DNA of 64,000 nucleotides from an uncultured Bartonella sp. Its GTDB lineage: Bacteria > Pseudomonadota > Alphaproteobacteria > Rhizobiales > Rhizobiaceae. The stretch lies in contig CALYQL010000011.1 in assembly GCA_945285915.1 (NCBI GenBank), positions 1-64,000 of the forward strand, written 5' to 3'. This document shows, in pieces, positions 50,826 to 61,270 of this stretch; the first letter of the stretch is position 1; the number at the start of each line of letters is the position of its first letter. The translations under genes were made by a program, and so were the position numbers. Under the pieces are notes generated by a model. The model was not told the origin of the DNA, made no database searches, and saw only the letters and a list, made by a program, of their open reading frames with translations.

Positions 50826-51859
50826 TAGTTGATTTTCAGAATAATTTTTCCAAACACATCGCGACTTTCCATACGCTCTAAAGCCGTACCAATATCATCA
50901 AAATCAACTATCGTATCGACAACCGGATGAACAATGCCTTGCGCCATTTTTTGCATTGCATTGACCATATTTTCCATTCGGCAGCCAAATGAACCAAATA
51001 TTTTTAATTGCTGTTGGAATAGTTGCATGAGATTCATTGATGTCGAAACACCCGATGTTGAACCACATGTAACCAAACGTCCACCGCGTTTCAAACACAA
51101 CATAGAACCAGCCCAAGTATCGGCACCCACATGTTCAAATACCACATCAACGCCTTTTTTCTTAGTGAGCTTACGCACCACACCTTCAAAACGGTCTTCA
51201 CGGTAGTTGATAACGTGATCTGCTCCAAGAGCCTTAGCTTTTTCTATTTTATTATCTGACCCAACTGTGGTTATTACGGTACAGCCCATACGTTTGGCTA
51301 ATTGTATAGCCGCACTACCAATACCAGAGCCACCAGCCTGAACCAATATCGTCTCACCAGGTTCAAGTTTGGCATTATCAAACAACATATGCTCAACCGT
51401 ACCAAATGTAACCGGTGCTACAGCTGCAGCTATTTCATCACATTCCAATGGAGCAGGCACAAGCAAACGCGCAGGCAAATTCACCGCTTCGCAGGCAAAG
51501 CCATCAATATGAAAACCATGCACACCACTAACATGGGTACAGAGGTTATCGCGTCCTTCCCGACACGCTTTACACAAACCGCAGGTTCTCGCCCCATAAA
51601 TGGAAACGATTTGCCCGGGCTTCAGATTTCCAACACCAGAGCCAACAGCCTGAACTGTACCCGAAGCTTCTGCACCAACAACCAATGGCATCTTACGTTT
51701 CGCAAATGCCATTCCACGCCATCCCCACACATCAATGTGGTTTAACGCAACAGCCTTGATATTGACCGTTACTTCACCAGGTTCCGGAGGAGGTGGCGGA
51801 GCAATTTCGGTGAGTTCAAGACGTTTGTCATCAAGCAGTTGCAGTGCGCGCATTATCAA
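50825..51859 (-). CDS. adh2XL: Zinc-type alcohol dehydrogenase of the VLCFA operon
   Basis: A 344-residue medium-chain dehydrogenase. The structural zinc loop CGLCKACREGRDNLC is present near residue 90, and the NAD(P) motif is VQAGGSGIGSAAIQLAKRMG near residue 173. In Rhizobium leguminosarum the gene at this place is adh2XL and is needed for normal VLCFA on lipid A, though its exact reaction is unsettled. It lies between fabF1XL and lpxXL in the operon. Confidence 0.88.
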   Translation of the reverse strand: MIMRALQLLDDKRLELTEIAPPPPPEPGEVTVNIKAVALNHIDVWGWRGMAFAKRKMPLVVGAEASGTVQAVGSGVGNLKPGQIVSIYGARTCGLCKACREGRDNLCTHVSGVHGFHIDGFACEAVNLPARLLVPAPLECDEIAAAVAPVTFGTVEHMLFDNAKLEPGETILVQAGGSGIGSAAIQLAKRMGCTVITTVGSDNKIEKAKALGADHVINYREDRFEGVVRKLTKKKGVDVVFEHVGADTWAGSMLCLKRGGRLVTCGSTSGVSTSMNLMQLFQQQLKIFGSFGCRMENMVNAMQKMAQGIVHPVVDTIVDFDDIGTALERMESRDVFGKIILKIN

Positions 51860-51904
51860 TCCTTTTTTAAGAACAGTCTCAAAAACAGAGCTTAGATAAA
51901 AGTA

Positions 51905-53182
51905 TTAGTTTTTAAATGCTTTTATCACAAGACTGCTATTTTGTCCGCCAAATCCAAAAGAATTGGAAAGGACATAATTAACCTGAGCTTGTCGACTCTT
52001 ATTGGGTACGACGTCCAACGGTATAGAAGGGTCGGGCTCGTCATAATTGATTGTTGGCGGCAAAGTACCTGTTCTGATAGTCAATAAAGAGAAGACAGCT
52101 TCTATTGCCCCAGCGGCCGTAAGGGTGTGACCTATCATTGACTTATTTGACGAGACAGGTACCCCCTCCAAAGCACCACCAAAAACGGTGGACATAGCTA
52201 AATATTCCATCTTTTCGTTTTCGGGTGTGGAGGTTCCATGAGCATTGATATAATCAACCTCGTCAACGCCTATATTGGCGTCCGCCAGAGCGGCACGCAT
52301 GGAACCCGTTGCAGGTGAAGCATCGGGTTTTGCACGCGTTCTATGAAAGTCGTCAGCAGTTTCACCACATCCGGCCAAAATGCCTAAGACTGTTGCACCG
52401 CGTTTTATAGCACTTTCTAAGGATTCAAGCACAAGTGCCCCCGAACCTTCAGCCATAACAAATCCATCACGATCTTTACTAAAAGGCTTAGAAGCCTTTT
52501 CGGGAATTTTATTCTGCGTTGAAAGTGCTGAAAGTAATGAAAACCGTATTAAGGATTCAGCAGAAACAGAACCATCTGTTCCGATTGTTAAAGCCCGATC
52601 CGTTTCACCGCGTCTAATTGCTTCAACACCCAATTGAATTGCCGTTGCACCAGATGCACAAGCAGTAGAAAGTGTGACAGGCAAGCCGGTTGTACCAAAA
52701 CGATCTTTTAGCCGTTCAGCAATATTTCCAAATTGCGTGGTTTGAAACAACTCTTCATGCGATTTTTTGCTGCAAGCAGCCAGTAACAAAGCATATGATG
52801 GGTCTTGGCTTTGATCCAATTCGGCATCCAAAGCAAAACGAGATTTCCAATCAAGTTCAACAGGAGGGGCTGCAAGAAATAAAGGACCACCAAAATTGCT
52901 AATTTCTAGTCCGGCCTGCTCAATTGCTTCACTGGCAGCAACAGTTGCTAGCTTTTCAGATAAAGCAGATGCACCAATCTTGCTTTCTTCAAAAAAATCA
53001 ACAGTTCCAGCAATTTGCGTATTCAAACCATCAATTGGAAATCGTGTAATCGTGTGGATACCACTCACACCATTGGTGAGTTTTTCCCAATTTTCTGCTT
53101 TTCCCTGACCTAAAGAACTAACAACGCCGGCTCCAGTAATTGCAACGATTGGCCGCCCAAGATGATCGGTGTATTTATCCAT
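51905..53182 (-). CDS. fabF1XL: 3-oxoacyl-ACP synthase FabF1XL
   Basis: A 425-residue beta-ketoacyl-ACP synthase that elongates the acyl chain carried by AcpXL. The full Cys-His-His triad is visible: STACASGATAIQ (Cys near residue 175), INAHGTSTPENE (His near 315) and KSMIGHTLTAAG (His near 352). This makes it the active condensing enzyme of the pair. It follows fabF2XL after 10 bases. Confidence 0.92.
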   Translation of the reverse strand: MDKYTDHLGRPIVAITGAGVVSSLGQGKAENWEKLTNGVSGIHTITRFPIDGLNTQIAGTVDFFEESKIGASALSEKLATVAASEAIEQAGLEISNFGGPLFLAAPPVELDWKSRFALDAELDQSQDPSYALLLAACSKKSHEELFQTTQFGNIAERLKDRFGTTGLPVTLSTACASGATAIQLGVEAIRRGETDRALTIGTDGSVSAESLIRFSLLSALSTQNKIPEKASKPFSKDRDGFVMAEGSGALVLESLESAIKRGATVLGILAGCGETADDFHRTRAKPDASPATGSMRAALADANIGVDEVDYINAHGTSTPENEKMEYLAMSTVFGGALEGVPVSSNKSMIGHTLTAAGAIEAVFSLLTIRTGTLPPTINYDEPDPSIPLDVVPNKSRQAQVNYVLSNSFGFGGQNSSLVIKAFKN

Positions 53183-53192
53183 TACAATTTCC

Positions 53193-54374
53193 TCAAGCAG
53201 CTGTCAGCCGCACCATACCTTCAGCCCGTGTTGCACCAACGGTTGAAACAATTACACTACGAATTTCATCATCAAGTGGTTTTTCCACCTTATGATCCAA
53301 TACCTTGAAAGCACGCTTATGTTTCATTGAAATTGCAGCAAGCGCCAATGTCAAAGGAAATTGCGCTTCGCGCCAATGACCAAACAATGAAGACACACCG
53401 CGATATGCAATATTTGCATTATCAAGAAGTTGCTTTTCAATTTCTGTTGCGTCCTTTACACCGGACGCACCAGAAACTAGGAAATCCGCGTCGTCTCTTA
53501 CACGCTCCAGCATTGATGAAAGGGTATCAGCCAATGAAGTTTTTGTGCGGTTAATTTGGTCTGTTACAAAGGAGCCAATTTCAGCATAAATCTTAGCGCC
53601 ACGTTTTTTGGCAAATTCGGCATCTTCTAACACAAGAAAGGCACCACCTGAACCAGTAATGAGCCCGCCGCCTTCACAATTATTGCGATCCCAAACGGAA
53701 GACCAGCCATCGCGCTTCAACAAACCGCCAAGCTCTTGTCCCAACAGCATATCATAATGTTGTGCATTATATGAGCCACCGACAAGTGCATGTGTGCTTT
53801 GTCCGGCTCTTATTCGTGAAACCGCGACATTAACAGCTGAAAGGCCGCACCCTTCTTCCCCCATGAATGTACGGGAAGATCCTGTAACCTTATGAACAAT
53901 CGATATATTGCCAGCCAACAAATTGGATAACTGCGCTAAAAACAAGGTTGGACGCAATTCTGTTGACAGCATACCATTGAGCATCACGCCACGATCACTG
54001 CTGTTTCGTCCTTGAGCAAGTATTTGTGCGTCAACGTTAATATCACGTTCACCGCCGCCAGCACCAACAATCATATCCATTGTAGAGGTGATCGCTTCAT
54101 CACCTTTAACGCCGGCATCTTCAAGAGCAAGACCTGCAGCATATGTACCTAAACGCTGCCATGTTTCCATCTGCCGTTGGTCACTTCGTTTCGGAATTTG
54201 TAAATTCCAGTCTACTTCGCCCAATGCATGGACAGTGTAGGGAGCAAAAGTCTCTTTATCGAGACGCGGACTGACGGAGGAAGAGTTTAAAATTTCCCAA
54301 TGTTTGTCCGCACCCTCACCAAGAGAGCTTATCAGCCCAACACCAGTAATTACAACAGCATGATCTTGCTTCAT
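53193..54374 (-). CDS. fabF2XL: FabF2XL-like ketosynthase lacking the catalytic Cys
   Basis: A 393-residue ketosynthase-fold protein between acpXL and fabF1XL. Aligned by eye with FabF1XL, the active-site stretch TACASG is replaced by GEEGCG: the catalytic Cys position is Glu, and the nearby Cys is three residues off. The first catalytic His (AHGTST) is replaced by SGASGV; the second (LFGHWREAQ) remains. It is therefore probably not a condensing enzyme by itself, but a partner of FabF1XL, like the chain-length factors of polyketide systems. That role is inference. Confidence 0.84.
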   Translation of the reverse strand: MKQDHAVVITGVGLISSLGEGADKHWEILNSSSVSPRLDKETFAPYTVHALGEVDWNLQIPKRSDQRQMETWQRLGTYAAGLALEDAGVKGDEAITSTMDMIVGAGGGERDINVDAQILAQGRNSSDRGVMLNGMLSTELRPTLFLAQLSNLLAGNISIVHKVTGSSRTFMGEEGCGLSAVNVAVSRIRAGQSTHALVGGSYNAQHYDMLLGQELGGLLKRDGWSSVWDRNNCEGGGLITGSGGAFLVLEDAEFAKKRGAKIYAEIGSFVTDQINRTKTSLADTLSSMLERVRDDADFLVSGASGVKDATEIEKQLLDNANIAYRGVSSLFGHWREAQFPLTLALAAISMKHKRAFKVLDHKVEKPLDDEIRSVIVSTVGATRAEGMVRLTAA

Positions 54375-54383
54375 CGTAAATGA

Positions 54384-54668
54384 TTATCCAGCCTTTTTGG
54401 CAGCAACAAGTTCGTCAATTTTAGCGCAAAGATTTTTCAGCACAAAATATTCATCTGTACCAACTTTGCCTTCATTGACTTCCTGTGTCCATTGCTCAAG
54501 TGGGATCTTGATGCCGAAAGCTTTATCAATAGCAAAAACAATGTCCAAGAAATCCAAACTATCAATACCAAGATCGTCGATTGTGTGACTTTCAGGTGTA
54601 ATTGTATTGCGATCTATTTCACTTGTTTCAGCGATAATGTCGGCAACTTTGTCAAACGTAGAGGACAA
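54384..54668 (-). CDS. acpXL: Acyl carrier protein AcpXL
   Basis: Special 94-residue carrier protein for the 28-carbon fatty acid of lipid A. The phosphopantetheine site is [13 protein letters not shown] with Ser37, and the extra length and [18 protein letters not shown] tail are typical of AcpXL rather than AcpP. It heads the minus-strand operon acpXL-fabF2XL-fabF1XL-adh2XL-lpxXL. In R. leguminosarum fabZXL follows acpXL; here fabF2XL starts only 9 bases after the acpXL stop, so fabZXL is absent. Confidence 0.93.
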   Translation of the reverse strand: MSSTFDKVADIIAETSEIDRNTITPESHTIDDLGIDSLDFLDIVFAIDKAFGIKIPLEQWTQEVNEGKVGTDEYFVLKNLCAKIDELVAAKKAG

Positions 54669-54901
54669 TGTATAATTCCTTTTAGTTGTTATTTCGCGCT
54701 TAAATAGCCTAATTCCGAATCTATCTAGCGTCTTTCTTTTGTAAAAAAAAGACTTAAAGCAATTTTAACATATGTTTTTAGTGACCAAACATCAATACAG
54801 CGATTTTGTTTGGATACCTATCTACATTGGAAACAGACATTATTAATTAAATATCCGTTTTGCCGCTGATAAGTACCCAAACAAATTCAACATCGCATAT
54901 T

Positions 54902-57229
54902 TTAAGCTTGTTGTGTCTTTTTCGCTTTTTTCCGATTGGCTTCCAATACAGCCAAAGCCGTCATATTAACAATACCACGCGAAGTAACAGAAGGTGTCAA
55001 AATATGGGCAGGGCGCGTCGTACCAAGTAAAATTGGACCAACATGTAACGAATCTGTCATTTTCTTTACAACGTTGAGTGTAATATTTGCCGAATCCAAA
55101 TTAGGAAACACAAGCAAATTGGCTTCGCCTTTTAAGCGCGATCCTGGAAATACCCGATCTCTCAAAATTTGTGACAAGGCCGCATCACCATGCATCTCAC
55201 CATCCGATTCAAGATGTGGATAACGTTCAGCAAGCATTTGAGACGCAGCACGCATTTTTTGTGCAGAAGCACTGTCTTTTGAACCAAAATTGGAATGTGA
55301 CAAAAGTGCTACTTTAGGCTCTATTCCAAAGCCACGCACTTCTTCGGCAGCAAGAGCTGCCATTTCAACAATTTCTTGTGCTGTCGGATCAGTGTTCACA
55401 TATGTATCGGTTAGGAATAATGCACCGCGTTGCGAAATTAATAAACTCAACGCAGAAAGATGACTAACATTATTATCGATACCTATAATTTGTTCAACAA
55501 ACCGTAGATTTCTTTCAAAACGTCCACCAAGACCGCAAATCATTGCGTCCGCGTCATCCCTCATAACGGCAAGGGCTGCAATTGCTGTTGTTGATGTCCG
55601 TACAATTGTTTTAGCATCTTCAGGCGTTACACCGCGGCGACCGGTATAATGGAGAAGCAAATCGGCATAATCACGGTAACGTGGATCGTCATCAGGATTG
55701 ATTAGTTCAAAGTCTTTACCCGGTTTAATGCGAAGGCCAAAACGTTTCAAACGTGCTTCCACAACAGATGGACGACCAATAAGTATTGGTGTAGCGGTTT
55801 GCTCTTCCAAAACGACTTGAGCGGCACGCAAAACACGCTCGTCTTCACCATCGGCATAAATAACACGTTTATGAGCCGCTGATTTTGCCGCAGCAAATAC
55901 CGGCTTCATAATCAAACCTGAGCGGAAAACAAATCTGTTCAGTTGATCAAGATAGTTATCCACATTTGCTATTGGACGTGTGGCAACGCCGGTATCCATA
56001 GCGGCCTTAGCAACAGCAGGTGCTATTCTAAGAATAAGACGAGGATCAAAAGGCGAAGGAATCACATAATCTGGCCCAAAACCTGGAGCTTCACCAGAAT
56101 AGGCGCGGGCAACAACGTCCGAAGGTTCTTCTTTAGCCAACTTAGCGATAGCATAGACTGCAGCCGCTTTCATATCCTCGTTAATAGCGGTTGCACCAAC
56201 ATCAAGCGCACCACGGAAAATATAAGGAAAGCAAAGCACATTATTGACCTGATTTGGGTAATCCGACCGACCGGTACAAATAATGGCATCTGGTCTAACA
56301 GCACGTGCATCCTCAGGCATTATTTCTGGAGTAGGGTTAGCCAAAGCCAAGATCAATGGCGTTTTGGCCATCTTTTTTACCATTTCTGGCTTCAGCACGC
56401 CGCCGGCCGAAACACCCAGAAATACGTCTGCATTATCGATAATATCATTCAGTGTACGAGCGTCAGTTTTTTGCGCATAAACGCTTTTCCAGCGATCCAT
56501 TAATGCGGTTCGTCCCTCGTAAACGACACCTTCAAGATCGCTTACCCAGATATTTTCGCGCTTTGCCCCTAATCTAACCAACAAATTGAGGCAGGCAAGT
56601 GCCGCCGCACCTGCGCCAGAGGCAACGATTTTCACGTCTTCTATTTTTTTATTGGCAAGTTTCAAACCATTGATAACGGCCGCACCGACGATAATCGCTG
56701 TTCCATGTTGGTCATCATGAAAAACAGGAATATTCATTTTAGCGCGTAATTGTTCCTCAACCTCAAAACATTCAGGCGCTTTAATATCTTCCAGATTAAT
56801 ACCACCAAATGTCGGTTCTAATGCAGAAACGGTATTGACAACATGGGGAACATCATCTGCGTGAATTTCGATATCGAATACATCAATATTGGCAAATTTC
56901 TTGAAAAGAACCGCCTTACCTTCCATAACTGGTTTTGCAGCAAGTGGACCGATATTTCCAAGCCCCAAAACAGCTGTACCATTTGATACCACGGCTACGA
57001 GGTTAGCACGTGATGTATAATCTGCCGCCAATTTTGGATCGTCGTGAATTGCCAGACATGGTGCAGCGACACCCGGTGAGTATGCTAGTGCGAGATCGCG
57101 CTGATTTCCAAGCGGTGTTGTTGGATGAATTTCCAATTTACCAGGTTTAGGATACCGATGGTAAAAAAGAGCTGCTTCTTCCAGCTCTTGTTGTCTCGTA
57201 CTTTTCTCATTTTTTGTCATATTACTCAC
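54902..57229 (-). CDS. maeB: NADP-dependent malic enzyme with phosphotransacetylase-like domain
   Basis: Oxidatively decarboxylates malate to pyruvate. The 775-residue protein has an N-terminal malic enzyme part (about residues 15-430) with [27 protein letters not shown] and the nucleotide motif [19 protein letters not shown]. The C-terminal phosphotransacetylase-like domain (about 440-775) is typical of the long MaeB/Tme/Dme enzymes of rhizobia and is thought to be regulatory. It follows the SDR gene after 11 bases, so the two are likely co-transcribed. NAD versus NADP preference is not decided by sequence alone. Confidence 0.93.
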   Translation of the reverse strand: MSNMTKNEKSTRQQELEEAALFYHRYPKPGKLEIHPTTPLGNQRDLALAYSPGVAAPCLAIHDDPKLAADYTSRANLVAVVSNGTAVLGLGNIGPLAAKPVMEGKAVLFKKFANIDVFDIEIHADDVPHVVNTVSALEPTFGGINLEDIKAPECFEVEEQLRAKMNIPVFHDDQHGTAIIVGAAVINGLKLANKKIEDVKIVASGAGAAALACLNLLVRLGAKRENIWVSDLEGVVYEGRTALMDRWKSVYAQKTDARTLNDIIDNADVFLGVSAGGVLKPEMVKKMAKTPLILALANPTPEIMPEDARAVRPDAIICTGRSDYPNQVNNVLCFPYIFRGALDVGATAINEDMKAAAVYAIAKLAKEEPSDVVARAYSGEAPGFGPDYVIPSPFDPRLILRIAPAVAKAAMDTGVATRPIANVDNYLDQLNRFVFRSGLIMKPVFAAAKSAAHKRVIYADGEDERVLRAAQVVLEEQTATPILIGRPSVVEARLKRFGLRIKPGKDFELINPDDDPRYRDYADLLLHYTGRRGVTPEDAKTIVRTSTTAIAALAVMRDDADAMICGLGGRFERNLRFVEQIIGIDNNVSHLSALSLLISQRGALFLTDTYVNTDPTAQEIVEMAALAAEEVRGFGIEPKVALLSHSNFGSKDSASAQKMRAASQMLAERYPHLESDGEMHGDAALSQILRDRVFPGSRLKGEANLLVFPNLDSANITLNVVKKMTDSLHVGPILLGTTRPAHILTPSVTSRGIVNMTALAVLEANRKKAKKTQQA

Positions 57230-57240
57230 CTACCGGATTA

Positions 57241-58020
57241 TTAAAATGAACTTAAATATGCCCCACCGTCGATAATGAGATTTTGTCCCGTTATATAACC
57301 GGACTTTGCCGAACATAAGAAGGCACACGCATCGCCAAACTCTTCTGGATCACCGAATCGTTTTGCTGGATTTTGGTCTTTTCTCTTATTTTCAATATCG
57401 TCGACTTTTTCATCGGATTTGTTTGCCAACGCCTTGAAGTTTTCCTTCAACCTATCGGTTAAAAATGGCCCAGGTAAAAGATTATTAATCGTAACATTTT
57501 TATCAACAACGGTTCTTGCAATTCCGGCTAGAAATGCGGTCAAACCAGCACGTGCACCCGAAGACAAGTCCAATCCAGCAATAGGCGCATAGACAGAAGT
57601 TGAGGTTATATTGACTATACGGCCAAATTTTCTTGTAACCATTCCGTCCAATACTGCTTGAATAAGCTCTATCGGCACAATCATATTTTGTGTCACGCCA
57701 TCTATTATCGCTGCTTTATCGAGCTCTCTGAAGTCGCGAAATTTAGGACCATGGTTGTTGTTAACAAGGATATCCGGTTCTGGACAGATATCTAATAGTG
57801 CTTTTTGTCCATAGGATGATGACACATCAGCCGCTACAATATGAACTGTTGCACCTGTTTCTCGTATAATTTCTTCCGATGTCGCGGATAAACTGTCTTT
57901 ATTGCGCCCATTGATGACAATTTCGCATCCTTCACGCGCAAGAGATAAAGCGCAAGCTTTTCCTAAACCTTTGCTTGAGGCACAAATGATTGCTTTTTTT
58001 CCTTTTAATCCAAGATCCAT
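57241..58020 (-). CDS. SDR-family oxidoreductase
   Basis: A 259-residue short-chain dehydrogenase/reductase with the nucleotide motif CASSKGLGKACALSLAREG at about residues 13-31 and the NNHG-like loop LVNNNHG near residue 87. The usual YxxxK is not obvious: after INITSTSVYAPIAG the expected catalytic stretch reads LSSGARAGL, as in a divergent SDR subgroup annotated as 3-oxoacyl-ACP reductase-like. The C-terminal SGYITGQNLIIDGG is standard. The substrate is unknown. It is upstream of maeB in the same direction. Confidence 0.83.
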   Translation of the reverse strand: MDLGLKGKKAIICASSKGLGKACALSLAREGCEIVINGRNKDSLSATSEEIIRETGATVHIVAADVSSSYGQKALLDICPEPDILVNNNHGPKFRDFRELDKAAIIDGVTQNMIVPIELIQAVLDGMVTRKFGRIVNITSTSVYAPIAGLDLSSGARAGLTAFLAGIARTVVDKNVTINNLLPGPFLTDRLKENFKALANKSDEKVDDIENKRKDQNPAKRFGDPEEFGDACAFLCSAKSGYITGQNLIIDGGAYLSSF

Positions 58021-58290
58021 TGGTATGCCTATTTGAGCGATTAACGCTCCTGAATTTTATAAAATTTTATCAAGTTGATTTTTCGGATCCGTTTTTATGC
58101 TGACCCGAATGTTTATTTTTTTAATATAAACTAACTATAGCCCTATGTCATGGTTGGACTTTTCTTGAAAGCAACACGAATTCGTTACGGTGGTTATTTT
58201 TATAGTTAATGACGCGTTAATCTTTATGGATAAATATACAAACTAAATGTACATGACTCGCATAAGTATTTTGCATAACGGATTCCATGA

Positions 58291-59451
58291 ATGGGTAAAA
58301 CACAAAATCAAGTTCAAATGAATGCAGCATCGGTAGAACATTCTATCCATGATGGTTCATTGTCAGTGTTATGCCTTGGATATTGGAATACCCACACCGT
58401 GCATCTTATTGATGAAGATTTACGCAATTTGGAACAAGTAGACTGTTCAAAAGCTGTTCTGGATGCTTCGGGTGTAGAAGGGCTTGATACGGCCGGTGCT
58501 TGGGTTATGGAACGGTTGTATGTGAATTTGAAAGAACGCGGTATTGCTGTTGAAATAACAGGAACAAAAGATACGTGGCATTCACTTCTTTTAACGGTTG
58601 GCCAAAGTTTTTCGCAAAAAGATGATTCACTGAACGTCCCTAAAGCACCTTTATATCTGCGCGTTTTTAACAATATCGGTGAAAATGTCGTTGGCAGCTT
58701 CCATGATTTTTTACTAGCGATGGATATTCTAGGGGCAACTATCCGTGGCTCTCAAATGAAACATGGGCGCGGATCGGGAATCAGTATTCCCGCTGTTGTT
58801 ACGCAAATTGACCGTATGGGCGTTGGTGCTGTTCCCATTATTGTATTGATGTCCTTTATTGTGGGAGCGATTATCGCGCAGCAAGGTGCATTCCAGCTTC
58901 GCCTATTTGGCGCCGAAATATTTGTTGTTGATCTTGTTGGCATTCTTGTTTTTCGTGAACTTGGCGTTCTCTTAACAGCTATCATGATAGCTGGGCGATC
59001 GGGAAGTGCTATTACGGCCGAAATCGGTTCAATGAAAATGCGTGAAGAAACCGATGCGCTGAAAGTTATGGGATTAAATCCTATTGGCGTTTTGGTTTTT
59101 CCGCGGCTAGTGGCTTTGGCAGTTATTCTGCCGCTCTTGACCGTTATTGCTGATTTGGCTGCGTTGTTTGGTGCATGTGTTGTTGCCAACCTTTATTCAA
59201 ACATATCTTATGAGGCATTTATTACCCGTCTTAATGATGCTGTTTATGCAACGACATATTTTGCTGGCCTCATTAAAGCGCCGTTTATGGCTCTTATTAT
59301 AGGTATCATCGCTTCTGTCGAAGGATTAAAAGTTGGCGGAAGCGCTGAGTCATTAGGACAGCGGGTTACTTCATCTGTTGTTAAGTCTATATTTGTAGTT
59401 ATTGTAATTGATGGTTTTTTTGCCATTTTTTATGCGTCAATCAATTTTTAA
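58291..59451 (+). CDS. mlaE: MlaE-family permease with N-terminal STAS domain
   Basis: Permease of a phospholipid/lipid transport system between the membranes. The 386-residue protein has an N-terminal STAS (MlaB-like) domain, about residues 15-115 with VLDASGVEGLDTAGAWVMER, fused to an MlaE permease (about 130-386) with five or six helices and the family motif ELGVLLTAIMIAGRSGSAI. The fusion explains the absence of a separate mlaB gene. It heads a four-gene operon, with the next gene 12 bases downstream. Confidence 0.92.
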   Translation: MGKTQNQVQMNAASVEHSIHDGSLSVLCLGYWNTHTVHLIDEDLRNLEQVDCSKAVLDASGVEGLDTAGAWVMERLYVNLKERGIAVEITGTKDTWHSLLLTVGQSFSQKDDSLNVPKAPLYLRVFNNIGENVVGSFHDFLLAMDILGATIRGSQMKHGRGSGISIPAVVTQIDRMGVGAVPIIVLMSFIVGAIIAQQGAFQLRLFGAEIFVVDLVGILVFRELGVLLTAIMIAGRSGSAITAEIGSMKMREETDALKVMGLNPIGVLVFPRLVALAVILPLLTVIADLAALFGACVVANLYSNISYEAFITRLNDAVYATTYFAGLIKAPFMALIIGIIASVEGLKVGGSAESLGQRVTSSVVKSIFVVIVIDGFFAIFYASINF

Positions 59452-59463
59452 AAAGGCTTAAAA

Positions 59464-60303
59464 GTGCATAGAAACAAAACGCATCAATCTACCCTTGATT
59501 TGAACACAGATGAAATTATCTCTGTGCGTAATGTGTCTGTGCAATTTGGCAGTAAAAAAGTTCTTGATGGATTGGATCTCGATATTCACCGTGGTGAAAT
59601 ATTGGGATTTATTGGACCTTCTGGTGCCGGAAAATCTGTTCTTATGCGGACAATATTGGGTCTTAATAAAAAAGACTCCGGTCAAATTAAAATCTTAGGA
59701 CAAGACATAGACAGCATAACAGAGCGGGAAAAAGTTGAAATAGATATGCGCATGGGCGTATTGTTTCAGCATGGTGCGTTGTTTTCTGCACTTAATGTTT
59801 TAGAAAACATACAAGTCCCTATGCGAGAATATCTTGATCTTTCACCCAAACTTATGGACGAATTGGCGAGATTAAAAATTTCGTTGGTGGGGTTAGAGGC
59901 TGATACTGCGGAAAAATATCCCTCAGAATTATCTGGCGGAATGATAAAACGTGCAGCACTGGCACGCGCATTGGCGCTTGATCCACATATAGTATTTTTG
60001 GATGAACCAACATCTGGTTTGGATCCGATTGGCGCAGCAGACTTTGATATGTTGATCGCAGATTTACGCGACACCATGGGATTAACAGTTTATATGGTCA
60101 CTCATGACCTCGATAGCCTTTATGCAGTTTGTGATCGTATAGCTGTTTTAGGGCATAAAAAAGTGATGGTGCAAGGAACTATCGAAGAAATGTTGAAAGT
60201 AGATGATCCTTGGGTGCAATCTTATTTTTGTGGCAAGCGTGGCCGTCAGATTGTTCCCAACAATTATCGCAATGTAAAGAAAACAGAAAAGACGGCAGGG
60301 TAA
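59464..60303 (+). CDS. mlaF: MlaF-type ABC transporter ATP-binding protein
   Basis: A 279-residue ATPase of the lipid transporter. Walker A GPSGAGKSVLMR near residue 55, Q-loop FQHGALFSALNV, signature LSGGMIKRAALARAL, Walker [14 protein letters not shown] and H-loop THDLDS are all intact. It uses a GTG start at 59464, following the mlaE stop by 12 bases. mlaD begins one base after its stop. Confidence 0.94.
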   Translation: MHRNKTHQSTLDLNTDEIISVRNVSVQFGSKKVLDGLDLDIHRGEILGFIGPSGAGKSVLMRTILGLNKKDSGQIKILGQDIDSITEREKVEIDMRMGVLFQHGALFSALNVLENIQVPMREYLDLSPKLMDELARLKISLVGLEADTAEKYPSELSGGMIKRAALARALALDPHIVFLDEPTSGLDPIGAADFDMLIADLRDTMGLTVYMVTHDLDSLYAVCDRIAVLGHKKVMVQGTIEEMLKVDDPWVQSYFCGKRGRQIVPNNYRNVKKTEKTAG

Positions 60304-60304
60304 G

Positions 60305-61270
60305 ATGGAAACCAGAGCGGATTATGTGACAGTCGGTATCTTTACTGTGGTGACGCTTATCGCTGCATTTATGATTGTATATTTCATTGCCAGAATGGGT
60401 GATAGCCGCCATTTGGAACCATTAGATGTTCGCGTGCCAGGCTCTGTTACGGGACTGGGCGAAAGTAGTCAGGTTTTCTTTAATGGTATTCGCGTTGGTA
60501 CAGTAAAGCGCTTGGTGCTGGATGATACCAACCCTAATATGGTTATCGCTAAGACAGAAATTAATGGCACTACACCAATTACACGTTCAACGGTTGCAAC
60601 ACTTGGCTTTCAAGGGTTAACAGGATTGGCCTTTATTGAACTTAAAGGTGGTAGTCTTAATGAACCAAACCTTTTGGAAGAGGCAAACAAAACAGATACA
60701 GTTGCCCGTATTGATGCTGACCCTTCAACCTTCAACAACTTGCTTGCTACAGCGCAGGATATCTTCGCACGTGCCAATTCGGCGCTTGGAGAATTGGAGG
60801 GTTTTGTAAGAGATGTTCGCCAACCATTGACTGAAACCATCGAAAACAGCCGTAATTTTTCTAAAACACTTAACGATAACCGTGAAAGTGTGCAGCAAAT
60901 CCTCGATGACACAAAACAGATGATGGCGCGTTTAAATACCGCATCTGAAAAAGTGGATTCTATTATGGCTAAGCTTGATACAATGCTATCGCCAGATAAT
61001 AAAAACAGCGTCGTTGTACAAGCACAAGAAACCTTGGCATCTATTCAAAAAGCAACAGATACGATCAATCAACATATCGGTCCAATCTCGGAGAACTTAG
61101 AAAAATTTTCTGGTCAAGGCTTGAGAAATGTTGAAGCATTGGTAAATGATAGTCGCCGATCTATAGACCGCATTGAACGTTCAATTTCGGATTTGGAGAA
61201 AAATCCGCAGCGTATTATTTATGGCGGAAACGGTACAGTACCACAATATGACGGGAGATCACGTCGATGA
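60305..61270 (+). CDS. mlaD: MlaD/MCE-domain substrate-binding protein
   Basis: A 321-residue periplasmic lipid-binding subunit anchored by one N-terminal helix (about residues 8-30). A single MCE domain follows (about 38-118, GSVTGLGESSQVFFNGIRVG and GFQGLTGLAFIELKGG), and a long C-terminal helical coiled-coil region (about 140-300). That tail is longer than in E. coli MlaD and suggests a structure reaching across the periplasm. Its TGA overlaps the next gene (ATGA at 61267). Confidence 0.92.
   Translation: METRADYVTVGIFTVVTLIAAFMIVYFIARMGDSRHLEPLDVRVPGSVTGLGESSQVFFNGIRVGTVKRLVLDDTNPNMVIAKTEINGTTPITRSTVATLGFQGLTGLAFIELKGGSLNEPNLLEEANKTDTVARIDADPSTFNNLLATAQDIFARANSALGELEGFVRDVRQPLTETIENSRNFSKTLNDNRESVQQILDDTKQMMARLNTASEKVDSIMAKLDTMLSPDNKNSVVVQAQETLASIQKATDTINQHIGPISENLEKFSGQGLRNVEALVNDSRRSIDRIERSISDLEKNPQRIIYGGNGTVPQYDGRSRR

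Noticed and set aside
58752-59189. 145-codon open frame on the minus strand within mlaE
   Set aside because: It lies wholly inside a clear gene, is rich in Ile/Ala/Thr/Arg as mirror frames are, and has no family features.
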